From Cercospora beticola (taxonomy: Eukaryota > Ascomycota > Dothideomycetes > Mycosphaerellales > Mycosphaerellaceae): a stretch of DNA of 64,000 nucleotides. Every line of letters begins with the position of its first letter. Position 1 is the stretch's first letter. Of this stretch, positions 32,966 through 45,345 are shown piece after piece. The notes below the pieces were generated by a model that saw only the letters and a program-made list of their open reading frames with translations, was not told the DNA's origin and ran no database searches. The stretch is from assembly GCF_033473495.1 (NCBI RefSeq), contig NC_088941.1, positions 1,798,001 to 1,862,000 of the forward strand, written 5' to 3'. Position numbers and translations under genes: made by a program.

Positions 32966-35900
32966 CTATTGATTAGAAGCCTCCACTTGACCCAGCAGCC
33001 CCGACTCTTTCACCAGTTCGTAGAACAGCCCTCTGCTTTGCACCAAGTTCGAAGGCGTGTCAAACTCCTTGACGCTGCCATTCTGCAGTACCACAATCCG
33101 GTCACTGTCCAGGATGGTGTTGATACGATGCGCAACTGTGGGCAAGGGTTAGCTTCTGAAGGCGGAATATCAAGGCAAACACTTACTCGTGATGATCGTT
33201 CGATCCTTGAACATATTGGAGCGTAGGGTAGTCTGTAGCATCGCATCCGTCTCCACGTCGACGGCTGCAGTGGCTTCGTCGAGGACCAAAATATTGCTTG
33301 GCGTGAGTAGCGCTCGCGCTAACGACACCAACTGTCGCTGACCTTGACTGAGGTTAGAACCGCCCTCGTTGATGTGAGCATCCAGCTGGCCATTCATGGA
33401 CGCTACGTGGTCCCGCAGGCGGGCGTGATCAAGTACGCTCCACAGCTCCGTATCGTCGTGGATGTGGCCTGGATCAAGATTGTCTCGGACGGTGCCCTCG
33501 AACAACGCCGCATCCTGTGGAATAATGGCCAGGCGACTTCGTAAATCATGCAGACCTATTGAGCTTGTGCTGAGGTTGTCAATTGTTACGTCACCTTCCA
33601 CTGCTTCAATTATCCGGAATAGAGCCAAAGTGAGGCTGGACTTGCCCGCCCCGGTTCGGCCGACCACGCCTGCAGTATGTTAGCATGGGAATGCCGTTCA
33701 GAGACATGTGTGGCCACCGCCACTCGCACTCCTAGCCCAATTCGCACTTACCAATCTTTTCGTGGGACTTGATGTTCAGAGTGACGTTCTTCAACACCAA
33801 ATCCAGTCCTTGGCGGTAGCGCGTGCTGTAGTTGTTGAACGACACGGCGCCCTTGGATGGCCAGCTATTCGGCGGGCGGTTCTTGAAGATCACTTCCGGC
33901 GCTTCGCTTGGTAGGCGAGCGTATTCCAAGACACGCTCGACCGAGACAATGTTTGTTTCAACCTCGACAGTCTGCCTCACGATCCAATTGAGAGACTGTG
34001 TGATCTGCAGAGCGTAGCTCATGGCCAGACCGACCAAGCCCGCGGACAAACCACTGCCAGTCGTCACGGAGATGATGGCGAAACCAGCCGCTGCCAGGAT
34101 GATGATGGACCCGATGAATTCCAGCCGAACCGCCAGCCATCTGTTGGCGCTAATGGACGGGAAGTACGCGCGCAGGTTGGCGTCTACACGCCATTCATTC
34201 TCCAGCGAAAAGCGCTTCGTCTGGCGGTAGGCGCGGATGGTGCTGATTCCGCTAAGCGACTCCTGAAAGTGTGCATAGATAGGGCTGCGACTGATGCTGT
34301 CCAGTCGTTTCAGCTCACGAGACGTGCGTAGATAGTACTTCTGAATCCAGATGTAGAGGCCGCCAAGAGGGATGATGAGGGCGACGAAGATCGGAGTCGA
34401 TGCCGTAATGATCACTAGTGTAAAGATCGCTGGATATGGTCAGCCACACGATACGATGAGATTTGCGATCATCCCACGCAACAACGTACCTCGAGCAGCA
34501 TTGACGAACAGCATGTTGAAAGTGCGAGCTGCACGACATGTTAGCATGACCAGGATCGCGGAACAGTCCGAGCGGGGCTTTTCTGTCGGCTGCATCTACG
34601 CGAGCACTAGCACTCACCTAACACTTCATCCACTGATCTCCAGTTAGCTTCTGCAGTATTCGCCATTTTAGTGGATGTACATACCTTTGTAGATGTCGGA
34701 CGAGAACCGATTCAGAATTCGACCACTCGGCGTCGTTTCAAAAAAGCTCATGGGGCTCCGGAATCTTCAAAGACGTCAGCATAGACAACATGACACCTGA
34801 CCGCGAAGATACTTACATTGCGTGAGCCATGGATGCGTGTAGTTTTCGAGAGGCCTGCAATTTCACCTGCGTTAGCATGCAGATTCATGTGGTCGGCCCG
34901 CATTCGCCTGAGCAGCCACGCGCGAAGGAGCCGGGATGACCTGCACGTCGCCAAAATAGAAGCCGGGTATCCCTCCACTCACCTCTATCGAGCAGAATAT
35001 CCACAGAATGAGGGTCTGCAAGACAACGAGCACGGCGGACCCTATGCCGAACGCGAAATAAACCATGATGTAAAACGTGACGTTCGGGTTCGCTCCAGCA
35101 ACATCGTTGGCCTCTGACCACTGCTTGAGCCATACTGATCCCCCTGTGAACACTTGCGTTAGCATACGGTAGTGCCCAGCAATGACTTCGACCTTCGTAC
35201 ACCGAGCAAATCCGATGCCCGGGTTCACCCATGCCCGATCGATAGTCGAGTCTAGGTTGCAGTAGCGACTTACCGATTTCTGCGGATTTGGCTGCTAACA
35301 AGGTGAAAATATAGATGGCCACCGCGACGAGGTTGGAGTTCTTGGCGTATTCCTTGTACACGTCCCACTTGACTTTGCCTTGCTCGGAGAATTCCTTACT
35401 CTGCCGAGTCTTGACATTGCCTTTGTTCTCTTCTTCATCCGTTACCTTGCCGCGCGGACCGCGGAAAGATGCGGTACTTGCCCGACGGAGGGTGAGATTG
35501 CTGTTCTTGCGGGTCGCCATTGGACCATTACCTGATCAAAAGTTAGCACTGTTGCCATAGTGGAGGCTGCGCGCGTGGGCTATGCGTTGTCATGCTGAAC
35601 AAGCGGAATGCCATCCGACGACCACATCCAGCCGATTGCGAAGACGAGCATGTCCGCAGAGCTTCGTGAGAAGGAGGAATGAGGGGGAATGTACGTACCT
35701 GACGGGCGAATAGGATGCATGTGAGTAATCCCGTCTTCAGCTTCAGCAGTTTCTTCAGGATCCTCCGCTTCGTCTGGCTCGTAAATCGTGCTGCCCTCTG
35801 ACGGACTTCCCAATCCGCCAGCTCTCCTCTCATCATCTGTGTTCTCCTCAGAGCTGGATGTCTTGATGAGCGCAGCAACCTCTCCCTTCATGGCCATGAG

Positions 35901-38462
35901 CTGTTCGTAAGTACCACGCTCGATGATCTTTCCATCTTTGAGCAACGCAATGAAGTGGGCTTCCATCAACACAGGAATGGCGTTTGTGCTGAGAATTCGA
36001 GTCTTGCTCGCCAGAAGACCCTTACTTCCGAGAACGTTGTCAATGATGTGACGACCAACATGTTGATCCACCGCTGAAAGAACATCGTCCAGCAGGTAAA
36101 TGTCAGAACGGGCATAGACGGCACGAGCGAGAGTCAGACGAGCTTTCTGGCCTCCAGAGAGCGAAATTCCACGTTCGCCAACCTGCGTTTGGTCTCCATC
36201 AGGCAAGCTTGCGAAATCCTCCGTCAAGGCACATGCATGCACAGTTTTGTCGTAGAACTGCGGATCCCAACGGTGGCCAAAAACAATATTTTCGCGCACA
36301 GAAGCGTTCATTACCCACGAACTCTGAGCGACGTAGGCCACGCTGCCACGCACAATGACTTCACCTTTGAGCTTGTAAAGGTCTCCGAGCATTGTCTGCA
36401 ACATGCTAGACTTGCCTGCACCAACTCGCCCGACGATACAGGTGAGCTCGCCCTTGTGGGCAGCGAAGTTGATGTCGTGCAACACGTTGCGCTCCTCGTC
36501 CTTGTTCCAGGTGAACGTGGCATCGCGAATACGAACAGATTCCTCGCCAGCGCGCGCATTCTCTTCTCTGATGACTGCATCTGTCTGGAGTTCAGGCGCA
36601 GTGAAGTAGTCCGACAAACGATTTATGGCCACGCTTGCCTCGACAATGGCAGTGATGACCATGGGCAGCACGGCCAAAGGGAAGCCCAGCATGTTGAAGA
36701 GCGTGAGCGCAGGGAACACGATATCCGTGGACAGAGGGCGGCCGCTGACGGCCACGAAAACGGCGAAGGTCGAGCAAGACACCAAAAATGGAGTCGAATT
36801 CCAGGTGAAATTGGCAATGGCGACAGTGCCACCGATCTTGCGCAGTGTGTGCAATTCCTGGTCGTTTCGAATCGTGTTCAGCTTGTTCATGAAGGCATTA
36901 GTCCAGGCATATAGCTTAATCGATTTCATGTTGTTCAGAATCTCCGTCATCAAGCGCGTACGAGCATCTTTGTTCTTCATCTGTCGTTTCTGAAGGGTCT
37001 TGGAGATTCGAGCAATGAAGCCATTGATAGGAATCATAAGAATCATGACACCAACACCAGCGAACATGCTTACACCAACCAACTGATAGAGCGAAATCAT
37101 GCAAAGTGTGATCTGAAGCGGCGCCGACCAAAGCTGCTGACCGAACTGAGCCAGATCCTGAAGACGCTGCGTGTCGACAGCCATGTAGTTGACAATGTCG
37201 CCAGTGCTCTTTGATGCCCGGCCTTCGTTGCTCAGTCGCATGCTCTTGGAGTAGATCGCCGCTGTGAGCGCGGCCTTGACCCTCATGCCAGTCTCGAACG
37301 ACCTTTGGAAGTATTGATGCAAACATGCAGTCTGGCTGATTGAGACGAGAAACATTGCCAAGGCAATTGCCGCACCTTTGATAGGCGGCTCTGGGACCCT
37401 TCCAGGACGATACGAGTCCACGAATGCTATCAGATATCTCAGCAGCTGTGGCTGAATGAACATTAGACAATCGGACATCGTTTTGATCATGGCTCCAACC
37501 AGGTATGGCCCTCCAAAAGAGGTGATCAGAGCGATCCATAGACTGGGCTTCTTCTTGTTTTCCAGCTGATACGTCCACTCCTCTTCAAATGTGTTGGCCG
37601 TAGCTCTAGTTGTATCACCTTTGCGCAAGTTCCACAAATCGTCCTGGGTCAGGTACTCCTTGTAGCCATATTTCATCATAGGCGTCATCCACGAGAAGGT
37701 CAACTTCGAGAAGAAATCGGCATATTCCAGCGGGCATTCGTCCTCGTCTCCCAGAGCATCGTAGGCAGAGACTTTCTTCGGCACCAGCCATTCGAGGACA
37801 AATTCCGCAAGGGCCAGCCCAACGCTGGCCGCAAAGACCGCGAAATAGCCCACATGTGTTTTGAACAGCTCTTGCGAAACCAGACTGCGGAGCTTGACCG
37901 CAGACACGAGCAGAAAAAGCAACCAGTATATCAGGACTACGCCGTGCGCGTGTCGCAGCCGCCAGTGCTCCAGATACTGTACGACGCCCACCACGCCCAA
38001 ACTCAGCAGATTCGCGATTGTAGTCCAGAACCTCACGTCTTTAAACCACACTCCGTCGAACCTGTCAATCTGAAACGCTGCCTGCGCAATCGTTGTTCCC
38101 ACAAGCGCGGCAATCACTCCCAGCTTCGCGTGAAAATGCCAATTCTTCGCCACAGGCTGCGGAGTTGTCCTCTTCAATAACCACCACACCGCCGCCAACC
38201 CCGCAAACATGCCCCAAGCCGAGACAGCCAGCACGGGAACGTCGAGGAAACATGGTGTCAGGTCGTATCGGTAGGGACTCAATGGCCCCCAGCCCTCAAT
38301 GTTGCCGCATAGCGATTGCGTGCCGGATTTGGAAGCGGCGAGGTAAGTCGCGTAGAATACGTCGGTGCTCTGCGGATTGCTGCTCGGATGGTCAAGCGAT
38401 AGCGATGGTGATAGCGGTGGTAGTCCCAGCACAGCTTGCGGCGGCGGCCGAAAGTCGACCAT
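32966..38462 (-). CDS. Vacuolar ABCC transporter of the YCF1 type (glutathione-conjugate pump)
   Basis: Ten exons (38462-35699, 35531-35274, 35143-34983, 34854-34817, 34764-34685, 34632-34618, 34528-34490, 34429-33752, 33669-33187, 33135-32966) total 4686 nt and encode 1561 residues; yeast Ycf1 has about 1515. The N-terminal domain carries the YCF1-typical [20 protein letters not shown] stretch and several helices. NBD1 has GRVGAGKS near 678 and LSGGQ near 769. The second membrane domain is assembled from the small exons. NBD2 has GRTGAGKS at the start of exon 9, LSQGQ and [11 protein letters not shown]. Family members move glutathione S-conjugates and metal-thiol complexes into the vacuole. 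All nine introns are in the 3' half, many with a GCTAAC branch site. Exon 6 has only 15 nt. The ATG at 38462 is the first in frame. Confidence 0.92.
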
Positions 38463-38953
38463 TGGCGATTGAGTCGAGGGCACACAGCCGGCGATCTCCT
38501 CTGCTGTGTGCGACCCAGAGGAGGAATGACGTCGAAGGTATACACGTTCCGCAGGGGGTGGGTAGATTTGGCAGGATTGAGGTGCGGTAGAGAATGTTTG
38601 CAAGAAGATGATGATGACGATGAGAAAAAGGCGGCAAGGTCCAAAGTCGAGAACTTACGTCGGCACACACAGACACCACGCGCTTTGGCAGGACTCGCCC
38701 GATGCGAAGCTTCTAAAGTCCGACCGGTCAAAATCCACAGCGGCGGGTGTTTTGGTAATCGTCACGCAGACCGCAACGTTGAACTAGGATCAATGAGGCA
38801 TGGCGTCGATGGCAGACAAGCTTCCCTTCCGTCACTGACGGCTGGACGGCACGTGCACACCGAGCTTTTGACGAACGACAGTTCTTTGTCTGCCATTGTT
38901 TCTGTCTATTCACTTCACATGTACATTTCCCTTGCAGCCTACGACAGACGGTG
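38463..38953. other. Divergent promoter region
   Basis: These 491 bp lie between the starts of the YCF1-type gene and the small membrane protein gene. The YCF1 frame stays open leftward of its ATG without another ATG, so that part is likely 5' untranslated. No gene is supported here. Confidence 0.5.
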
Positions 38954-39504
38954 ATGGTGCGGACACATGGCAGCCTGACCAGAGATGAAGAAATCAATGA
39001 AGCTTCGTGGGTGGCCGCCCGGGGCGCTGCTGCAGGAGCTGCAAAGGCATGTAAGACACGAGCATGGCATTGATCATGATGATGTTGCTGCATTTGCCTC
39101 CCCGGGACACCGCAAGAAGAACTTTCTGCGTACATCTCAACAGCTCAATTCAACTTACGCTAACGGGTCCGATCTAGTGGGGTCTTCTCTCCCTCGCAGC
39201 TGCAGCAGCAGGCTATGCCTTTTCGCCTCTATATCGAGGCCTCACCTTCCAGTTCAAAGTGTATGCCCCCGCACTGTCCTCAGAACTAATTAGAACGGTT
39301 GTATAATAATTGTGTGACAGCTTCTTGCAGATGTCAGGCATGACAGCCGGGGCTATCATCGATGCAGACAGAAGACTCATCGCGCACGAAGCCATGGTAC
39401 GCAATCGCAAGAAAATAGCCCGAGATGCCGAAGTCTGGCGGAGGTACGAAGAGGACTACCAGCAGCTATTAGATGAAGCAAATAAGGCTCCCAAAGAGGA
39501 TTGA
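38954..39504 (+). CDS. Small conserved fungal membrane protein, HIG1-like, 119 aa
   Basis: Exons 38954-39046, 39178-39260 and 39321-39504 give 119 residues. Exon 1 encodes an acidic start and an amphipathic ASWVAARGAAAGAAK stretch. Exon 2 encodes an Ala-rich hydrophobic segment and YRGLTFQFK. Exon 3 encodes FLQMSGM, a second hydrophobic segment, a DADRRL motif and a charged coiled C-terminus. I recall similar short fungal proteins, and the layout is reminiscent of HIG1-type mitochondrial inner-membrane proteins, but this is tentative. Intron 1 needs a GC donor (AAG then GCATGT) to keep this frame. A GT donor 4 nt downstream would instead use an ATG at 38985 in another frame and a less plausible basic N-terminus. 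Confidence 0.6.
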
Positions 39505-39805
39505 AATCCAGAGTGATGTGTCTGACCAAATCTTTCTCATCCAATGGCGCCTCAAAACAGCATCAGTCTGGAGGAGTCGGTTGAACAAACACCTCAAATC
39601 GTCTCGGCGCCATGCTCGAAATCATTCTTTTGGTATCTATATCTGATCGTGAAACGCCAAACCAAAAAGCAGGATATGCCCACTCATGCAATGCGAAACC
39701 GGCAATCTAGTAGAGCCGCCCGTCCAGGCTTGCTTGGTGCACTACCAAAGCCAGTCCGACCATCGCTCCATTCCTCTATGAACTTGGCATATATCCAATC
39801 ATACT
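39505..39805. other. Convergent intergenic region
   Basis: These are the 3' ends of the small membrane protein gene and ARB1. Nothing else seen. Confidence 0.5.
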
Positions 39806-41865
39806 CTAGACAGCACCAGCGCTAATCATCTTCTTCCTGAGGTAGTTCTTGTACGCGCCGATGGTTCCGTCCCACCGTGTAACTGTCTTGTTCTCGCATA
39901 CCATAATGTCCTTGGCAATCTTGTCGAGCAATCTATTGACAGGTTAGCAGCTGTGGCTAAATTTCAAGGGGCCTGAAGTCTTACCTGAAATCGTGAGATA
40001 CAACAACAACACCACCGGTGAATGCGTTGATGGCATCTGCCAGCGAGTCGATGGTCTCAATATCAAGACCGTTGGTCGGCTCGTCAAGCAGAAGCATGTT
40101 TGGCGATTCAATAGCAAGCAGAGCGAAAACAATACGCGACTTTTGCCCTTCGGAAAGAGTTCCCATGATCGCAGTCTGTGCCTCACCAGAAAGACCGTAA
40201 CGTCCGAGCTGTTGTCTCCAGTACTGGTAATCTTGAGAAATGTTGGGGTACTTGTCGCGCACAAAGTCGAGAGAGGACTTGGTCAAGTCCAATTGTTCGG
40301 CCGAGTGTTGAGAGTACATGCCGAGCTTCAGATGGGTGTGTCGAGACACGGAGCCACTGTTTGGCGAGAGCTTTCCAGTGAAAATACGCAGAAGAGTCGA
40401 TTTACCAACACCGTTGGGTCCGACAAGTGCTGTTCTGCTGTCCATGTCCACACCAAAGTCCAGGTTCTCGTACAGAGTGTCCTCTTTCTTGCCCGAGTAG
40501 GAGAAGGTAACATCGTCAAGAGACAACACTGGCGGTGGCAGCTTCTCGACGTCTGCGAAGCGGAATGTGAAGACACGAGCATGGGCCACGGGTTGGATGA
40601 AGCCATCTGCCTCCATCTTGTCCAAAATCTTCTGGCGAGACTTGGCCTGGCGCACCAAGTTTGCGTATGTACCAGCTTTTGCGATGAACTCCTTGATGTG
40701 CTTGATTTCATCTTGCTGCTTCTCGTACGCTTTTTGCTGGTTGACCTCGTTCTCCGATCTGGTCTTCATGTAGGAGTCGTAGTTACCACCGTAGTACTGG
40801 AGCGATTTGAATCTGCAAAATGTTAGCGCCTGTCGACAGACTGTGTGCATGGAAGCATAGCTTCGCGTCTAGCCTCCAACATGAGACCAGCCTCTTGACG
40901 CGGGCCTCGTGGCACAGATCTCACACTCACCTCATATCGATCATGTTCGTGCACACGCCATTCAAGAAATCCATAGAGTGAGAAACCAAGATAAGTGTCC
41001 GATCCCACTTCTTCATGTATTCTTCCAGCCACACGCAAGCTTCTAAGTCCAAATGTGCGGTCGGGTCATCGAGCAAGAGCAGCGAAGGCTTGACGAAGAG
41101 TGCCTTGGCGAGCGCGACACGCATACGCCAACCTCCAGACATGTCCTTTGTCTTCTTGTCCATGGTCTTCTTGTTGAAGCCAAGACCAGTCAAGATCTGA
41201 CCAGCGCGAGTGTGAAATGTGGATGGGTCCATTCCATCAATCTTGTCGTAGATGTCCTCGAGCTTGGGGCTGTCTGGGCCTTCCTCTTCAAGGATTGTCT
41301 CCGAAAGCTTCTCCAATCTAGCCATCTCATTCTCTGCCGCATTCACCACCCACTGGAGAGCGCCAGTATCACTGGGCTCAGCACCCTCGTTAAGCAGGTA
41401 AATATCGACGTGTTCTGGGATGGGAAACTCGCGCTTGCTGATGGCCTTGAGGAGAGTCGACTTTCCGCAGCCATTCTCACCGAGCAGGCCGTAGCGCCGT
41501 CCGTAGGTAATTTCGATTGTGGTATCGTTGAAGAGCACTTTGCCGTGGAACACCAGCGAGCAGGATGTCATCTTTACATCTCTGCTGGCCTCGAGCGACG
41601 CCAGCACACCGGTCGTCACACGGTCTGAGATACCGTCGGCATCTTCCTGCAACTTGATCTTCTCAAGTTTGGAGAGCACCTTTGCGTCCTGGGCTGGAAC
41701 AGCATCGATCTCGTCGCCATCCTGGAGCGGCGGGGTGTCGTCGCCGTTGACCGATGAAGCCTTGGAGGCGTTCTTTGAGGCCAACTTGGACGCAGCGGTC
41801 TTCTTAGGCGCCTTGCCCTCGGCAGCGCGCTTCGCCTCTCGGGCAGCTTTGGAGGCGGAAACCAT
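39806..41865 (-). CDS. ARB1: ABCF ATPase ARB1 (ABCF2), ribosome biogenesis
   Basis: ARB1 is a soluble twin-ABC protein needed for 40S and 60S ribosome maturation. Exons 41865-40931, 40812-39985 and 39932-39806 give 629 residues, near the yeast length (610). The N-terminus is Lys/Ala-rich. NBD1 has Walker [10 protein letters not shown] near 126 and the ABCF signature MSGGW. NBD2 has GPNGVGKST near 441, a LSEGQ signature and [11 protein letters not shown]. The conserved linker containing YYGGNYDSY lies between the domains. In NBD1 the Walker B box reads [12 protein letters not shown]: the usual catalytic Glu after the Asp is an Asp here (residue about 266, codon GAC). The final exon encodes the usual short tail with YKNYLRKK. 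Confidence 0.95.
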
Positions 41866-42378
41866 GGTGAATTTCGACTCGAAAGCGGGATTTGCGGGGA
41901 GGAAAGAGAGTGGGAGGAATAAGTGTAGAGTCGCCGCAAGAAAATGTTATTCCTCAAGACGCCCGCTTTTAGCGTCGGTGCGACCCCTCCGTCGCTCTTT
42001 CCTTGCCCTTTGAAACTGACGTCACGTGGGTGGCACGTCCTGAGAACAATACTCCGATCTTACATGTACACTGAACTTGCGCAAATACAGGCATGCTAAA
42101 GCATGACCTGCACGTAGCATGAGAAACTGGGGCTACCACTGAGGTGAATCATCTCGCAGCAGAATTGGGGACGATCGCACGAGAGTGTTCCAGTATCATG
42201 GCGAAAGTACGGAAAGAACATGTGCCGTTCGTATGCACATCGCAACAGTGTAATGTATTCGAAGAGTGCTCTTCTTCATAGGCCTAGTCGTAGCTACCTG
42301 CTCTGCTCTGCTCTGGCATATCATGACCGCAATACTGCCGGAACGCCTTCGCTATGTTCTTCCAAACCACTTTTAGAC
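41866..42378. other. Intergenic region upstream of ARB1
   Basis: ARB1 and APM1 are both on the minus strand, so this should hold the ARB1 promoter and the APM1 3' region. No gene is supported. Confidence 0.5.
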
Positions 42379-43826
42379 TCATTGCACATCTGGCAGCCGG
42401 ACGGCAATATCGCCCGATTGAGTGATGTATCGAACCCAGGGCAGAGATGGGTATTGCAGCTGTGGCACAAGTCAGTCTTCGCACACAGGTCTCCTGGTCT
42501 GCTTGTTACTCACCTTTGGCTCGATAATCTTAAGATATCGCACTTGTATCCCCGAGGTGGTGAAGTATGGGATCTCGAACTTGACCCCAATTGGCCGTTT
42601 GCCTTTGCCGCCGCCTCCAACACCTCCCATGCTACCTCCGAAGCCTCCCATCATACCACCACCACGCTCCTCATCACCCTTGACAGAAGGCAGACCGAGC
42701 TCGGCACGCATGAGAAATTCTTTGCCACCACCAAACTGCTTGATCTTCCAGACAATGGAAGACGTCTCCGGCGCGTAGTGAACAGAACCGATGTTGGTTC
42801 GGAAGCGAGGCGTATCAGCATCTTCGGGCACGGGTATCGAGATCTCAACGTTATTAGCTGTTGACCGGCGTTTGAATTGTGCTTTAGCCTGAGATAATTG
42901 TCAGTGTCAGATAATTTTTCGTTCTCTGCAAGTGAACAAACCTTCAGCATATATTCTATTCTGCTCCCGGAGTGACTCTCCACAATACACTCCACCCAGA
43001 TAAGCGGCTTCACCTGCGTGTTCAGTCGGTACGACATGAGTTCGAACTCTCCGTCCGGCGGAATGAATGATATTGTCCTGTCGTTCTCAAATCTCGATAA
43101 CCGCACGCACTGATGGAACTTGACATCTTCCATTTCTACAGCCTTTCCTCTCGTTGCTCTTCCTGTTGTCTCAAACATGGCTTTGTCGTTCAACCCCAAT
43201 CGCAACTCCGGCATACCAGAAAGGTAACATTTCATCTTGATCGCTCCCAGAATCTCCGACCTCAGAACATTGCCTGTACTGCTGACAAGCAGATTGAGCG
43301 ACTCCACGACATCCAGAAATACCTCGTTCTTCCGGTATCGAATGCCTTCACTTCTCCACGAAACAGCGTTCGTGACTGCAATGGGCGGTCTGGCCACTTC
43401 CAGCTTATGTGACTCTTGTGTGATGTACTCTTGCAAAATCTTGCTTTCTGTCGTTTGAGGATATCCAAAGTCCATCATCTCATCCAGCAACTCGTAGATG
43501 ACCACAAAGTTGTCCCTGATCGATTCCTCCTCCAGCTCCTTGAAGTACTCGGTGAACACTTCCACGATGCGGTGGAGGAAGAGAAGAATTTCGGCCGCAT
43601 TGCTGTTCTTTTTCGTCAAAGCGAGAAGGTATAAATTGTTGTGCCGAATGTAGAGGTAGTTTATGCCTTCGTCGGAGAAGCAGGGCGGGACGCTGGATGA
43701 TTCCTCTTCGGCTTCTGACAACAGGATAGGGAACTTCTCGACTGCGCTCATAGGAATGTCTCCGCGATAATTTCGAGCCAGAAGGGTCTTGCCCTTCAGG
43801 TCGAGGAAGAAAACTGCTGAAGCCAT
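42379..43826 (-). CDS. APM1: AP-1 clathrin adaptor complex medium (mu-1) subunit
   Basis: Mu-1 binds tyrosine-based sorting signals in cargo and is part of the AP-1 adaptor at the trans-Golgi and endosomes. Exons 43826-42942, 42888-42514 and 42459-42379 give 446 residues, the standard size. The N-terminal longin-like domain starts ASAVFFLDLKGK and contains LYLLALTKKN. The C-terminal mu-homology domain contains NVLRSEILGAIKMKCYLSGMPE, the FELMSYRL block, WKIKQFGGGKEFLMRAELGL and a final WVRYITQSGDIAVR supplied by the third exon. A Gly/Met-rich loop follows the KGDEE stretch. It is divergent from the bL27m gene with 294 bp between starts. Confidence 0.96.
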
Positions 43827-44120
43827 GAGTGAAGTAGTGTTTGGGCTCGAGGCCCGGTATGCGCTGGTGGGTGTTGCTCCTGCTGGGCGGTGGGACGGAG
43901 TGGAAGATCGAGTTGTCACGAAACGAGAGTCGGTGTGCGCGTCAGATGAGGTCTTGTTGTTGTCCTGATATCTCGTAATCAGAATCGGGGTTATTGAGCG
44001 GCCTTTGCGACGTGGTTACAACGAGACCCCATTGATGGCGCTCGACGCGGAGGTGGAAGTCTTGGCATCGATGAAGATAGTCTCCATGGCGAAACATCAT
44101 CATCAACACTTCACTACATC

Positions 44121-45000
44121 ATGGCCTCCCTCCTCCGATCACGAGCGCCTCGCGCGCCGTTATTGACAGCTCTGGCATCGCTGGAGTCAGCTCTCGCCAG
44201 CTTTCGAATAGCACCTGCGACAACATCGATATCAGGACGCCGAAACGCATCGCATCAAGCCCAGGGACGAGCCAACGGCGCCAAAGATGGACCGGGAAAG
44301 CGATTAGGAGCAAAGAAGAGCGGAGGGCAATATGTCGTGCCAGGGAACATTCTGTACAAGCAGCGAGGGACATTGTGGTTTCCTGGAGACAACTGCTACA
44401 TGGTATGTCTGCGCAAGCATTGGCGGCGTGGATAGCATACTGATGAGACAGGGGCGCGACCACACAATACATGCCGGCCAGCCAGGCTACGTGACATATT
44501 ATCGTGATCCAGCCCGACATCCAAAACGGAAATACATTGGCATAGTCTTCGAGCGCACGCAAAGGCTACCAGCACCACCGAATGCGCCGCGGAGGAGGAA
44601 GCTGGGCATGCTGGCATATCAGATGCCACAAAAAGAGGTATCAGGGGAGGAGACGACCGGCGACATGACCTTTGCCGAACCACCAGATACGCCCGATGCC
44701 GCATCAGCGCCCGCGACCATCCTCAAAGACCAGCCCAATGCCTCACGAGATATCACCATCATGAGAGGACCGAAAGGAGAGAAACACGAAGTGAAGCTCC
44801 ACTTCCGCCCTGGCAAATACATGTACAGAGAAGCGAATTGGGAGATTGGCCGAGCAGCGGAGAGAAGCAAGGCTGCTATGGCTGTGAAGCCATTTGTTCC
44901 TGGAGACAGATTTGCTGCGTGGAGAAAGAGGACCGCAAGAAAGGCTAGAAGTGCCGAGCGAAGAGCAATGGGAAGAGCGGGTAAGAAGGGCAAGAAATAG
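44121..45000 (+). CDS. MRP7: Mitochondrial large ribosomal subunit protein bL27m
   Basis: This is the mitochondrial counterpart of bacterial L27, which sits near the peptidyl-transferase centre. Exons 44121-44402 and 44452-45000 encode 276 residues. An Ala/Arg-rich presequence (about residues 1-40) precedes the L27 core: KRLGAKKSGGQYVVPGNIL, then the RGTLWFPGDN block, continued after the intron by GRDHTIHA and GYVTYYRDP. The C-terminal extension is long and basic, typical of mitoribosomal proteins and much longer than bacterial L27 (about 85 residues). The intron is short (49 nt, GTATGT donor, GACAG acceptor). It shares a short divergent promoter with APM1. Confidence 0.95.
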
Positions 45001-45345
45001 ATGACATCTCAAGCCGCCAGAACTTGTACAGACACCAATTGTATGACCATCGCCCGAGTGGCCTTCCCTCACAGCCACACGCCCTTGCCCAAAGCTTGGT
45101 AATATCGGCAAGGTGGTCACGTCCAGCAGATCAAGTGAAATGAGCTGCTGACGAAGAAGTAGACCTGCGTCACGTCGCCATCCACCAGGCGTGACTTGAT
45201 CATTCGGCCCAGGAGAGCACATGTGTACGGCGGCGACAAACCCGTTCAGTTACTCTAATGTCCTGATCACACCAGCTCAACTTGAACACAACATACTGAC
45301 ATCCAGACTTCATATTCACAATCCGAGCGGAGCTGGCGAACGGCA
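45001..45345. other. Intergenic region upstream of the modular secreted protein
   Basis: This contains the 3' end of the bL27m gene and presumably the promoter of the next gene. No gene is supported. Confidence 0.5.

Noticed and set aside
36189..36914. 241-codon plus-strand frame opposite the YCF1-type gene
   Set aside because: Antisense shadow of the first nucleotide-binding domain.
6826..41865. Three ABC proteins (two ABCC, one ABCF) as a functional cluster
   Set aside because: They belong to unrelated roles (vacuolar export versus ribosome biogenesis), are spread over 35 kb with housekeeping genes between, and show no shared control.
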